From Lagopus muta (taxonomy: Eukaryota > Chordata > Aves > Galliformes > Phasianidae), in assembly GCF_023343835.1 (NCBI RefSeq), contig NC_064437.1, forward strand, positions 24,775,001-24,839,000: a DNA stretch of 64,000 nucleotides. Direction: 5' to 3'. The notes under the pieces were generated by a model. It saw only the letters and a list, made by a program, of their open reading frames with translations, ran no database searches and had not been told where the DNA came from. Of this stretch, positions 1-11,800 are shown in pieces (within the stretch, counting starts at the first letter, position 1; each line of letters opens with the position of its first letter). The translations under genes were made by a program, and so were the position numbers.

Positions 1-283
1 ATGTTCCCAAAGAACAACACTGTATGTGTTCCCAAAGAACAACGTTCATGTTCTCAAAGAAGAGCACTGTATGCATTCATGGAATATCATGGAATATCGT
101 GGAATGGCCTGGGTTGAAAAGGACCACAATGATCATCTAGTTTCAACCCCCCTGCCATGGGCAGAATCACCAACCACCAGACCAGGCTGCCCAGAGCCAC
201 ATCCAGCCTGGATGTTCCCAAAGAACACTACTCATGCTCCCAAAGTAGAGCACTACCCACGTTCCCAAGGAGCAACACTGTCC
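1..283. repeat. Minisatellite of about 25 bp, interrupted by a CR1 copy
   Basis: About six diverged units built on the core GTTCCCAAAGAACAACACTG begin near positions 2, 27, 51, 213, 235 and 260. The third and fourth units are separated by a CR1 fragment at 78-211. The array may continue left of the window. The units differ by several substitutions, so the array is not freshly expanded. The open frame that runs across it has no protein similarity that I recognise. Confidence 0.7.
78..211 (-). mobile_element. CR1 LINE fragment (3' end)
   Basis: The segment starts with degenerate copies of the CR1 terminal octamer (read in reverse) and continues with the reverse complement of a CR1 3' UTR: GAATGGCCTGGGTTGAAAAG, then a stretch shared with the copies at 46265-46460 and 52317-52443. 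The LINE 3' end is on the left, so the element lies on the minus strand. It is 5'-truncated, as most CR1 copies are, and non-coding. It sits inside the minisatellite and is therefore younger than that array. Confidence 0.85.
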
Positions 284-3200
284 ACTTTTCATGTGTCAGT
301 GCTTCACATTCAGCACTCATTTAAAGTCTGGAGGAACACCAGCGCTTTGGGATGCAGGATCATAGGAGCTCCCATCAGGTCCTGCACCAGTGTCCATCCC
401 TTCTGGAGTGATGCACCAACCAAAACAGAGCCTGGGGTCCTCGAGGGGAAACTGGAGGAACCTCAGCCCCCACAGCAGGGCCACTCCCTATCAAAACAAG
501 ACAATATGAGTCCCTTCCTTCCCACCCCGTTCTCGTTCATTGGTCCCAAAAAGTTTCAGAAATCAGAGGCAGATCTGAATGCAAGGAGTGCTGACATTTT
601 CCAGCTCCTTAAAAAATAAAAATAAAAAAATTCCTATAGACTGGTGAGATGCTTCCATCTCTTTAGCTAGAAGAGAGGTGGCATGCTTGGCAAAGAGTTC
701 TATCTTTCCTTTTAAAGGATTCCTCTGGGGCTGAGACCAAAAAAAAGAAAGGGAGAAAAGGGGCCAAACCCCAGACAAAGATACACACAAAGCAACGTGA
801 CTATTAGCAAGATCACAGGAGGGGGCAGTGACCATCCCTGCAGAGCAGCACCTGCATTTTCCAAGAACTCAGCACCACCTGGAGCAGAGCCACCTGACCT
901 CAGCACCCACCCTGCAGCTCCAGGAACTGCGTTTCCCTTATTCTGCTCTCCTCTAACCTCACAAAGACCCCAAACAGAGCTCAGTGCCATACCCACCCAC
1001 CCCCCTTCAGCCCCTAGAGGGGCAGGGATGTCACCCACAGCTCCAGCACCAGCCGAGCACTACAGCTGACAAGAGCAGGAGAAAAGAGATATTGCATGCA
1101 GGAGAGCTCCGAAATTAAAAACGGAGAGAGCAGCCTACGGGGAAGAAGCCTGGATAATGAAAGCATTAATTCAGAGCTGTTTCTCCTCAAGCCACACAGA
1201 AGTCCAAAGGACAGGTAGATGGCTGCAGGTCCACACCATGGCTGGGAGCACCGTGGTGACAGCCAGCTCTCAGCACACCTCAGTAACTGCAGGGTCTGGG
1301 TGACAGCACCAAAGGCAGCACTCCCTCCCACCCAGCACATGCTGGGCATGCAGGGCGGTGGCAGACAGCGCTGGAAAGGCAGGGAGAAGAGGGAGACAGC
1401 ACGCAGAGCAGGTGGGAGCGCCTGATCCCAGCCGGCAGACACGCTCCGCTTCAGTTTTGCTTTTTATGTCACATCCACCAGAGAAAAAACATGCCTTGCA
1501 GCCCCAAATCCTTCACACGTTCAGCTCACTGCTTCAAAACGGTGTTGCTCCCCTCTCATCACACCGTGCAAAGCCCACCCTGCTGTGCACCAACAGACCT
1601 TTTTCCCTTGTGGATGTGGTGCCTGCAAACACTGTGCTGTACAGCTGCACCCCTCAGGGGGGGGGGTTCTCCTTCCTCCCTCAGATTGGCACCCACAGCA
1701 TCGCTCAGATATAGGATGCTGAACACCCAACAAGGAGAAAGGGAAGGATTTACAAATCCATGTAGAGATGGGGATCCACATGAGCACAGCCTGGCACCGA
1801 GCCCTGGGGAACCTGCAGACCTGGGCTCTATAAATACCCCTGGTGCCAGCAGCACGCTGTGCACACAGCCCACAGCACCGAGCTCAGCATCAGCAGGGAT
1901 GTGTTTTGCAAACAGATCTATTTCTTTTCTTTTTAATGTTGCTTCATAAGGAGCTGATCAACCCACAAATACGGCTGTCTGATATGGCAGAAATGAAGCT
2001 GGGGGGAACCCAACAAGAGGAAAAATCCCTGTGTTGGAGGGGGACACCTCAGTGCTGCCGCTTCCCTATGTTCCAGCTCCAAAAATCACACGGATGGAAA
2101 GAGGAGCCCCCCTGGGACCTCCTATGCTGCTGGGTTGATCCAGCACACGGAGCAGAAGAGTCACCCAAACTGTTGCTCAGTTAATGACAGTAATTAGCCG
2201 CAGTCTTGAGTGACTCCCATTCATTCCAGCACGCTGTTCCCTGGCGCACGCGACTGCAATTAGAACTCACTGCACACTGAAGCTGGACGTTGGCTGAGGA
2301 CTCCCGGGGTGCTCACTGCTTGTAGGGCACAGCTCAAAGCAGAGCTCCCAGGCCTGCCCCACAAGCTTTGTAGAGCAAAGAGTTGCACAGGAGCCCCACT
2401 GCAACACGGAGCTGGGGGTCAGGCTGGGAATGCAAGAACACGGCTGCTGGTAGGGAGATGCTGCTCGTACCTCAGAGCTGGCTTGGTGCATACAGCAGGC
2501 ATCAGCACTCAGAGAGTTGAGAATCCACATGGAATGCTTGAGATTTGGCTGGAAGGGGTGTGCTCCAGGACAGGGGGCAGGAGAACTGGTCCCTCATGAG
2601 CCAACACAATAACACAGGACAAAGCTCAAAGGGTTTCCTTTGACCACAATGCGTTGCTCCTTGCCCAGCCAGGTGCAGCACTTAGAAACTTCTCCCTGTT
2701 TTGACATCCCTGAGATGCTCTGGCAGCAGGGAGCAGGAAGGAAGGAGAGGATGGCAGTGGGGAGCTGGCCCAGGAGAGAGGGAGGATCAGGAAGGGGGTT
2801 TGTGGGAGCACCAAGAAAAGCAGCATGCAAGGGATGCAGCACCAGGAAGCCTGTCGGGAAGCTTAATTAAAAAGCATCATCCCCAAGGTTCAAACAGCCG
2901 CCTCCGGTGCCAAGGGGCAGCTTCCAGCAGGGCAGAAAAGAGCATTGAAGCCTCCACCCAGGGTCACCATCTGCTACCAGAAGCACCAGGAGAGGAGCAG
3001 CCCAGCAGGGCCAGACTTCTCCTTTCTGCCAGCTGTTGTACCCTAGCGGGATGGGAAGTGGGAAGAGAACGAAGATGGGTTTCCAGCCCTCAGCTACGCG
3101 GGTTACAAGCAGAGTGCAGCTGACCCAGCATGCATTACCCTAATTCCATCCATAACCCTCAGAGGATGGCAATTCTGTGTGCTACGGAATGGCTCCAGCC

Positions 3201-4770
3201 TCCAGCCTCTCATCTCAGGCTACAAGCATCCTCGCTGCCATCTGCACCCCAGCCTAAATGCAGTACACACAACACTCAGCCACTATCACCATGGTGCCCC
3301 TTGCTGAAGTTTTATGGGGTCATCGCATACAGTGGCATTGGTAGCAGTGCCGGGGCAGAGAAGGGATTGTTTTCTCCCTCCAGCTGTCACTAAAGCCATC
3401 AGCATGGTTGTGTGTGAGTGATTCACAGCCGCGTATGAACAGCCGGTGACTCAGTGCTGGATGCAGTGGGTGGGAGCATTGACTCAACGCGTCGCGGAGG
3501 GGTCCTGGGGGGGGGTCGGGCAGTGCCGGCCAGGAGCTCCCCCACGTGCTCAGACCTCGGCATCCCCAGCAGCACCACTGGGTGGAGGTTCTGTCTGCGC
3601 CTCGGCTCCAGCACACACAAAATAAGTGGAGCCGGATGGGCAACACTCAGCATCTCAACTGGAGGTGAGTTTACGCCACCCTGTGTGATGGCCGTGGTGC
3701 TCAATGTGCATCCCAAAGTGCTGGGAACAAACTTAGTGGGAGCTCCAGGGCTTGCAAGGAATGAGGAAGCTCAGCTAGGCAGATGCAGGGCTCAGTGCTA
3801 TGGGACACCCCACGGCCAGTTCCTGCACCTCCTAAACCCTGAGACACACAGCCAACGATCCACAGACACCCAGAAAGCCACGCTGCAGCAAGGCTCCAAA
3901 AACACCACGAGGGACCCCAGCCCTTGGTTCCCCAGCAGCCCACAGCATGCCACACACACTCTTCAAAGAGAGGGAGCTGAATGGACCTTCTGCAAAAGAC
4001 ATTCCCATTAGGATGGCACTCAGTCTCCAAACACTCCACGGGGAGTGATGCTGCCCGGGCCCCGCCAAAGATGCCAGCAGCAGAGAAGGCTGCATGTGCA
4101 CAGTTCACCCTGTTGCCAGCACCTTCCCTATCACCGTGCCTCATCTACCAAGCAGCATCAGGTAGGAGCATCACCACATCCTACAGCATCGTGAGCCCAA
4201 AGCTCCCCAAAGCACTGCCTGACAGCAGTCGGGATGAGATCTGCCACCAAAGGTCCAATGGGGGCATAAAGAGATGGGAGGATGGGAGGTTAGATACAGC
4301 TGTCTGGGGCGTTCCTCCCAGCCATGCAGAGAGCCCCAGCACCCGAACTCATCCTGTGCGACTCAGAGCATCCAGAGCTCTAAAGGAGCACGGCAATGCA
4401 GCACCTCACTTTTGGGGACCGCTGCTCAGCACTGCCACCAGCACCTCCTGGGAGGGGGGGGCAAAGAGAGACAGCAGGGCCTGCTGGGGAGATGAGCCCA
4501 GGGGCCACAGTGCGAGCTGCAGAGTCCACTTACAGGGAGGTACTGGGGTTGGATTTCTGCCCCATGCTGGTGCGTCCCCCACCAGGTGCAGGGTGGCCTC
4601 AGGCACACGGGGTCAAACGATGGGGCTGGGATCCCCACATCCATACCTGCTGCTCAGCACATAGCAGGCAGCCAGGACAAGGAGATATGGCAACACTGAG
4701 GCGGGGTGGGGGGCACAGCAGCAAGCCCCATACGAGCCACCTTAAGCACACGGAGCAGCCTCCCCCCCAT
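284..4770. other. Intergenic, no gene seen
   Basis: All open frames here are short, lack homology that I recognise and overlap one another on both strands, as expected in GC-rich, stop-poor DNA. No splice-linked exon series, tRNA or named repeat is visible. A G8 run lies at about 1659-1666. Confidence 0.6.
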
Positions 4771-4808
4771 CCACACACACACACACACACACATACACAC
4801 ACACACAC
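4771..4808. repeat. (CA)n microsatellite
   Basis: The tract is about 19 CA dinucleotides with one T interruption. It is a likely length polymorphism and has no coding role. Confidence 0.95.
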
Positions 4809-4879
4809 GCAGGCTACTTCAACAAAAACTTTCACATAGCAGGGCTTCTCCCTGCAGGGAAACCCTCCAAACCCATCGA

Positions 4880-5660
4880 ACCGCTCCAAAAAGAATACTT
4901 AGCCCTCACCCTCCCCCCCCGCGCCTCCCACCCCGCGATCCCCCACGAGATTGGCCGTGCCAGGCGCTCCACGCGAGACCCCGCACCTGTCCCAGGCTCC
5001 GTCCCTTCGAAGCGTGGAAAAATCCCCCCGAGCCGCGAGCATCCCCGGCCGCCAGGCTGAGACAAAAGCCTCGGGAGAAAGGAGGGAGGAAATGTCCACC
5101 CGGAGGAGGAGGAGGAGGAAGGCGGCTCCCCGCGGGCAGCTGGTGGCTGTCCCCAACAGGTGGCAGAGGGAGTGGGGACAGAGCGGGGACAGCGTTGGGA
5201 TGGGAGCGGGGAGCCGGCGGGGGCTCACCTGGGGCGGGAGGCATGGCTGGCTCCGGCTGCGTGCTATGCCCGAGGCATCGGCGGTGCGGAGGGAGAGAGG
5301 GAGGAGAGACGGATGAGAGGGGAAGGGAGGAAGGCGAGAGGGAAAGGGGGAGGGGGGAGAAAGCGAAATTTGAGGGGAAAAAAAAAAAAAAAAAAAAAAA
5401 AGAGGAGAAAATAGAGACAGTTAAAATCTGTCTCCTGCCCACACAGTGGAAAAGAAAATTCTGACAATCGGAGAAAGAACTCGAGCGCACACACACAGCG
5501 GAGGGGGCAGACGGGGGATAACAAAGGAGGGAGGGAGCCCAGCTCCGCCAAAACACAGCCGGGGCTGCCCCGGCGCATTCCCTGCGCGCACACCTCCCCC
5601 CGTGTGCCCACTTCCTGCATACACACCAAGCACCAGACCCCCGCACCCCGGCTGCCCAGG
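4880..5660. promoter_or_regulatory. CpG-rich block, possible promoter
   Basis: CpG dinucleotides are dense compared with the flanks, especially at 4915-5060 and 5100-5300. On the minus strand a strong splice donor, CCCAG|GTGAGC, falls with its exon side ending at 5229, so a minus-strand transcript could start in or right of this block. In human the next gene beyond IER5 in this direction is CACNA1E, in the same orientation as IER5. A 5' non-coding exon of that gene or a lncRNA is therefore possible. No CACNA1E coding exon is present, and the assignment is a guess. Confidence 0.4.
5285..5415 (+). repeat. Long polypurine tract with A24 run
   Basis: About 130 bases are almost entirely A or G, ending in a run of 24 A at 5378-5401. 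The tract lies inside the CpG-rich block. Such tracts can form triplex DNA and exclude nucleosomes. On the minus strand it is a long pyrimidine tract. Confidence 0.85.
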
Positions 5661-8179
5661 TTCAATGGGACCCGTTCCTCCCCACGCCGGGCTGGGGAAC
5701 CCGCAAGGCTCACCCCGGTGCCCTCCAAGCCATCCTTCTGTGCTCCCCCTGCCCTTCACCTCCAGCTGCCAGCGACCCCAGGCCCCATCTCAGCGTACAA
5801 AACAGAGAGGTGCATCATCCTCAGCACTCCCACCTAGGGTTCGTTCTGCCCTCCCGAGGCAGGGCAACACCCACGGGCACCAGCACCCACTACTGCAAGC
5901 TGCAGGTGACACAGTCTTCCCATTGCCACCTTGTGACACCAGAACTGACACATTGCATTTGGGTGTCCCGTACCCCAAACCCCACCCCCCCCAGCACTCT
6001 GCAGGACACCCAGCAACACCATGCCATGCCCCAGGGTGCTGCAGCAGAGCTGGCAGCTTGCAGCACCATCATGCTGTCCCCATCCCCACACTGAGCACAG
6101 ACACAGCTGCAACCCCAGCACCTCACCATGTAGGCAGCACCTCCCTGGGGCCAATGCCACCCGAAACACAGGACACTTGGGGACGGTCACGTCACTCTGG
6201 TTGCATGGCACAACATGGCACAGCTCTGCAGGGATGGGGAGAAGTGGGATCAGGCACCCTGCAGCCCCTCAGTGGGGTGCACGCCCAATCCTGGTGCTGC
6301 TGTCTCTTTAAAGCCTTCATCACTAAAACTGAATGAAGCCAAGGGAAGAAAATTCTCAGAGAGGAGTGCTTCATTTGCAGCAGTGCTGGGGTGTATTCAC
6401 TCTGAGCTGCTGAGCACGTTCCTGCCCCAGCTCCATGGGAAGGCTACACACACACCCATCCTTTCTGAGGTGTGCAGAAATCCCCCAACTCACACCAAGA
6501 GCACCAACATCCCAAAAGCAACCCAAGCAAGGCCACATGGGCAAGCACAGAGGAACATAGCACTGTCACCCCATAGGACTGCTGCACACCAAAAGCCCCC
6601 ATCCCTCACCGCTTCTCCCGTCTTGTTGCTGCAAGATGGCAGGGGGAGGGATGCAGCTGCACCTCATGGCACTGCACCCCACAGGTGTGCTCTGGGCACC
6701 CGCAGTGCCCCCCAGTGCTGCACAGCCCCCCGCAGCCTTCTCCCTCTGCCTGGGGTCCTCCTTCCAACACATCCATGCTGTTCCTCAGGGCCTGGCGATG
6801 CCTCAGATTCGGATGTCTCCATGGTTACCTGCTGGAGCGGGGGGTGACGGAGCTCTCGGGGTCCACCGCTCAGCGCATCTCCCTCTGCCTGCCCTGGATG
6901 CCACTGGCACTAAGGCACAATGTTGGCAGGGCAGGAGCACAATGCTCGCCCTGAGAGCTCACTGTGTGCCAGCTCCACGGACGGCTGGGCACGAGCGGCG
7001 CGGCATCCCGAAAGGCAAGCCAAGCCTGAGCCATGCAGACAAAACCCAGTGCCTCCTCCCACAGCCCCTCTAGATCCAGGCACAGAGACACGGGCAGGAT
7101 TTATGCTGTGGCATTCGTGCTGGTGGCATCCCTGAGGTATCCATCTGCTGGGAACCACTCACCCGCAGGAGCATCCCTGGGTGTGCAAAGCAGAGCGGTG
7201 CAAGCAGGAAGAGCAGCCCGTGGTGCAGAGTCAGGCAAAGCTCTTTTTTCTTATTTATTAACATCCAGCAGCGTCTGCTTTTGCCTGACCCCAAGCTTTG
7301 TGGGAGCACCCACAGAGACACCCTGTGTCCAAATGCAGCCCCATACAGCTCTGCCGGGCACCGCCTGGATTTTGTCTGTCCTCCCATAGAGCAGCACACA
7401 GCTCTCTAACAGTGCACCACACACGCATCTATCCAGCTTTCCTCCTCCTCCCTGCCTGCAGCCGCAGACACTTCAGTTGTGAACTAATTGGAGAGAGTTC
7501 AGAGGGCAGCCAAGAGCACGCAGAGGGCAGAACAACACAACCCGATGCAAAAAAAAAAAAAAAAAAAAGAAAAAGAAAAAAAAAGAAAAAGAAAAACCTG
7601 AGAATTGGGTTTGTCTGATTTGCAGCTCTGAAAGCTGGGAGAGACATGATGCAGCTCGCAGTTACGCAAAGGTTGTGGGGTAAATTCTGCTCCGTCCCCA
7701 CCGGGAACAGGACAAGAGGGAACTGGCTGTAAGCTGTACATCAGACACTCCCTGCACTGAGCAGCCTTGCTGCCCTCCACCTGCACGCAGCCCCAGCACA
7801 CCGCTCTGTTTCTCTCCCCCTGTTTGCGTCGGAGCGCTTTGACTCAGCTCTGAGCTGCTTCCCAGGCTCTGTCTCACAGCCCAGTCAACACGGAACGCAC
7901 CAGTGCCAAAAATCAGTTTCTTTCGGATCTGATTGTTTGTTTTCCTCCCTTTCCAGTTTGGGATTTTTGAAAGGGAGCCATGTGAAACCAACTGCTCATT
8001 GCTTACTGCAAAGCCGGCTGCGTTGTAGCAGTCCCACTCGCAATCACCCCAAGGATCGGGTGGAAAGTTAACGAGCTCCACTTCACAGCACGGTGCTCAG
8101 GGGGCTCTCCAGTATCCGTGCATGCTGCCCTTGGGGGCATCACCTGCGTGGCAAGCCCAGAGCTCGGGCAGGAGGGCCA
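5661..8179. other. Intergenic, no gene seen
   Basis: I see no supported gene. The only marked feature is an A-rich stretch at 7549-7597 (long A runs broken by single G), which could be an old poly(A) tail or a simple repeat; the flanking bases gave no recognisable parent transcript. Confidence 0.55.
7549..7597 (+). repeat. A-rich simple repeat
   Basis: A run of about 20 A is followed by (AAAAG)-like units. I recognise no retroposed gene upstream of it. Confidence 0.9.
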
Positions 8180-8345
8180 CGGTCAAGTCAGAGGGGACCC
8201 TTAAAGGCCATCTGATCCAGCTCCCCTGTAACGAACAGGGACACCTACAGCTCCATCAGGTGCTCAGAGCCCCGTCCAGCCCTCCCTGTTACGTTATGCA
8301 GACCTCCAGGAGCATTTCTGTGTCTCATTGCTGAAGATATCATTA
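8180..8345 (-). mobile_element. CR1 LINE fragment
   Basis: The reverse complement of a CR1 3' region is recognisable from GAGGGGACCCTTAAAGG, followed by the typical continuation about an emptied 'aacagggacacctacagctc' segment and 'cagagccccgtccagcc'. The octamer tail is not preserved. It is a diverged, non-coding fragment. Confidence 0.75.
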
Positions 8346-8689
8346 ACTATAGCACAGCTCAGGCTGAGCTCTCAGTGATGCCTTTCCGCTGACAGCGACA
8401 CTGAGCGGCTCCAACATCATCTTTCCCACTAAACTCTGTTGATATCACTCCTGCTCGAGTCAAACAACGCCTAAATCATTGCTTTTGCAAGTATTCCCTT
8501 TCATGATGTTATGAGCAACACCAAATGAGCTCATTATGACCCATTTTCCATAAAGCTCCTGCTGACTGGAGTGAATAACGCCTCCCTTCAGCACACAGGG
8601 AGAAAGCCGCGCAGATCTGCCTCCATGCAGGGCTGATGCTGAGAGGTTGACATGACCCAGTCCTGTGGCACAGCCTGCCCCAAGCACTG

Positions 8690-8805
8690 TGGTCCAGCCT
8701 GCTCATGGAGGTGCCCAAGGCCAGGTCAGATGATGCCCTGGGCAGCCTGAGCTGGTGCCTAGATGGTCTTTGAGGTCCATTTCAATCCAAGTTATTCATT
8801 TGGTG
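8690..8805 (+). mobile_element. Diverged CR1 LINE fragment
   Basis: CR1-like phrases in forward order (a 'ccagcctgctcatggaggtg' type segment, then 'gccctgggcagcctgagctgg', then 'gtctttgaggtcc') end near ATTTCAATCCAAGTTATTC. It is older and more diverged than the other copies. Confidence 0.6.
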
Positions 8806-11800
8806 ACCCATAGCAGCAGCCAGCCCATAGCAAGGAGCGTTTTCCAGAACCAGAGCAAGGCATAGGAAGCAGTGTGTCTCACAGCCCACCCTGTTTCCCC
8901 CATTTCCTCTTGTCCGGACCCCAGAAAAGCTCATACCTGCCCTGAACAGAGCTGGGGTGGGTGAGAATATGGGAACCTCAGCACACAGCCCACAGCGAGG
9001 CTGGCAGCCCCCAAACCCCAGGCTCCATGGCACAGCTCCAGTGCGCAATAAGCAGCAATATTAGCAAAACAGCACACAAATAGATACAAACAGGAGCCTC
9101 CTGCCAGCAAGCAGGGCGGGCAGCTCGCTGCAGGGGAGCACCAGAGATGTGTATGAGCAACAGGGAAATGGAGCACTGAACACTTTTTTGGCAACTCTCC
9201 CCTCCTGGTGCAGCTCATCTCCATTGCAGGCACTGAGCAGTCTGTCCTCTGCATGAAAATGTTCTTTTCTCTCTCATCATACTGCCAGAAAGGTGGGAGA
9301 GCTCTGGTGGCAGCTCTCTGTATGTGGGTCTCACCCTATGTGTGGCTTGTCCAGGTGGCTGGGACCCACCAGCAGCATCACCATGGAATGGGGTGACAGC
9401 ACGGATATGGGGCTCTGGGGCAGCAATGTGGCAAAGGAGTAGCAAACAGCCATGGGATACAGAGCTGTCAGAGCAGGGGAGAGTGGATGGCTTCGCTTTG
9501 GGGAAGGCAGGGAGCAGCTGTTGCTGGGAAACTGCTCGCAAACCCTGGCTCAGTGAGGCACCAAAAGCACGGGGCTGGTGGCACCTAAGCAGCACAGGTG
9601 ACCATCAGTCTATCCAACCATCCATCTGTCCATCCATCCTCACACAGCTCACTCACCGCATCACTGCCCACCCCCTGCAAGGACAGCCCCAGTGTCTCTG
9701 TCCCGCAGCCCACCCCCAGCTGCCCCCAGGGCATGGAAAGCTGTGGGCACACATCCCCAGCATGTCTCAGCTTCCCCACAATGAGGATGCTCATTGCCCA
9801 CTTGGGCTGCACTCATCGCAGCTGGGACCTCTACCCAGCTCAAATAAAAGGTGATCATTAGAGCTGGAGGGAGAATTAAAGGTATGAATCACTTCCTCCC
9901 CTGGCTCCCCCCATCCTGCTGTCCCTCCCCCAGAGGAGCCCGAGGGGAACATCCATTTCCTCTCCTCTGCTCTGCAATGAGCACCCAGGGGACACGTTCT
10001 CACCTCATTTCCAATCAGCAGCAGCCACCAAACACCTCGACATGCACCAAGGCTGAGAGCCAATGCCATTTCTCTGCAGAATGAGCCATGTGGGTCTCCA
10101 CCAGACTGGTGGTGACACAACACGGACGTGGGGCACACGCAGCGCTGGGCACCCCATGGGTGAGGCCATAGAGCTCAGACACAGCTCTGCAGGACATGGA
10201 GCTGTAGGACTGTGCCCTGTAGGTCAGGGGCAATGTCCCAGCTCCATGGGGAGCAGGTACACAGAGCTCAGTGCAGCTCTGCTCTCTGCATTGCAACAGC
10301 CAACAGACAGCAGCACTGAACTCACTGCGAGGTTAGAACAATAGATCCGTTGTTTCAGGTACAATATGTAATTAACCTGCGGGACTCATCCCCACAGGGC
10401 TAATTGGGAGCGAGGGCTGCACGGAGCTGTGCACAGAATGGTCACATGCTGCCAGGAAGATGCATCCCCATAGACACAAGCTGAGGGCTGCTCCATCCAA
10501 ACAGGGAAGCAAAGGAGCATTCAGGAAATGCCAAAGCCCAGCACAGGGCTCTCTCCCCACCAACACATGCTTAGGAACAAGGCAAGACCCTAGAGATGCT
10601 CCCTAGAACACTGCTCTCATATCACTGTCACTTAAGAGCTCTCTAGGCTCTAGTTTTCCTTGAATTATCTGCTATGCTTTGAGCTCAGATTGTTTTCAAT
10701 TTTTGTATTTTCATTTTTTTAAAGTACCCACAGCAACATCCCACACCATCAGCACGTACCTGGACCCTGCTGCCTCACTGCAGCTCCTGGAGATCTCGAA
10801 TTCTGCTAGCAGCCCAGAAGCTGAGGACTGGCAACCAGAGGGCTGGTGCTATGTCAGCAGGGATGCCAGATGTTGACACAAGCTGCCATCAGTCCCTGCA
10901 ATCATACCATTTACAGGCAAGCAGTACAAAGCTGTATTGCTACAAGTGCAGGGAAATTACTTAACCACATACCCAAAGTGGGATTTAAACTACTGGGATC
11001 AAAAGGGAGAGGAGCACCTGGGCAGTACGCAGAGTGAGCTGCTCAGGAGCACTGATGGCACACTGATGGCACACAAGGACCCCCTCACTGATGCTGCAAC
11101 AGGGACATCATTACAGTGGGAGCCTCCTCCTACAGCTATGAGCATAGAGGAACCAACTCCCAACTCAACACAGCTAAAGGAGACTGGGTTGAGTTTAAAA
11201 CTCCATGGGAAACAAGGGTGGAAGCCCCAGGTGAGGCCACTCAGCTCTTCAACCAACTGGCCAGGTGTGCAGGCGAACTGATGGCTCCTCTCTGCTAGAT
11301 TTAGAGAGGGAAATAGCCGAACAGCCTTTGTGTAAGCAGGTGGCCCAGGCTGGGGGAGCGTTGTTAAGTGACATCATGATACCAGGTGGTACATATCACT
11401 GTTGGCCACAGTGTGCATACATTGAGGGACGTAGGAGCTGGGTATCACCAAGTGATGGCAGGGCATGCTATGTGACACACAGTCACCCAGCACCTTGGAG
11501 CATCTCCTTCATTCTGTGCCTGCAGACCCCTCAGTGCAGCTTGGCTGTGCAGGGGCAGCTCCTGGCTGACAAGCTTCTGCAGGCCTCCACGAGAGGGCTT
11601 TGCTGCACAAGGAAAGGAGGAGGTTGGCTGCTTACAGCCTGCTTACAGACTGGCAGCTCTTTTGCTACATCTCAAAGCGAGCAGCAGGCAGCAGGAGGAT
11701 TTTGGCACCGTGCTGCACCTGGAGGAGATGCTTGGAAGGGAGGATGACCCCTCCGAGGTGAACTTGGCCTTTTCCTCTCCTAGAGCGGATGCTGAGGCTC

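Noticed and set aside
26-619. 197-codon plus-strand frame at the left edge
   Set aside because: It runs through the minisatellite and a CR1 3' end, so the repeats in the peptide come from the DNA repeats.
4906-5646. 246-codon minus-strand frame with poly-Phe and Ser/Pro runs
   Set aside because: The composition comes from the polypurine tract and A24 run read in antisense; not a plausible protein.
5446-6336. 296-codon open frame, plus strand, proline/histidine/serine-rich
   Set aside because: It overlaps other long frames on both strands in stop-poor DNA and shows no domain or splice structure.
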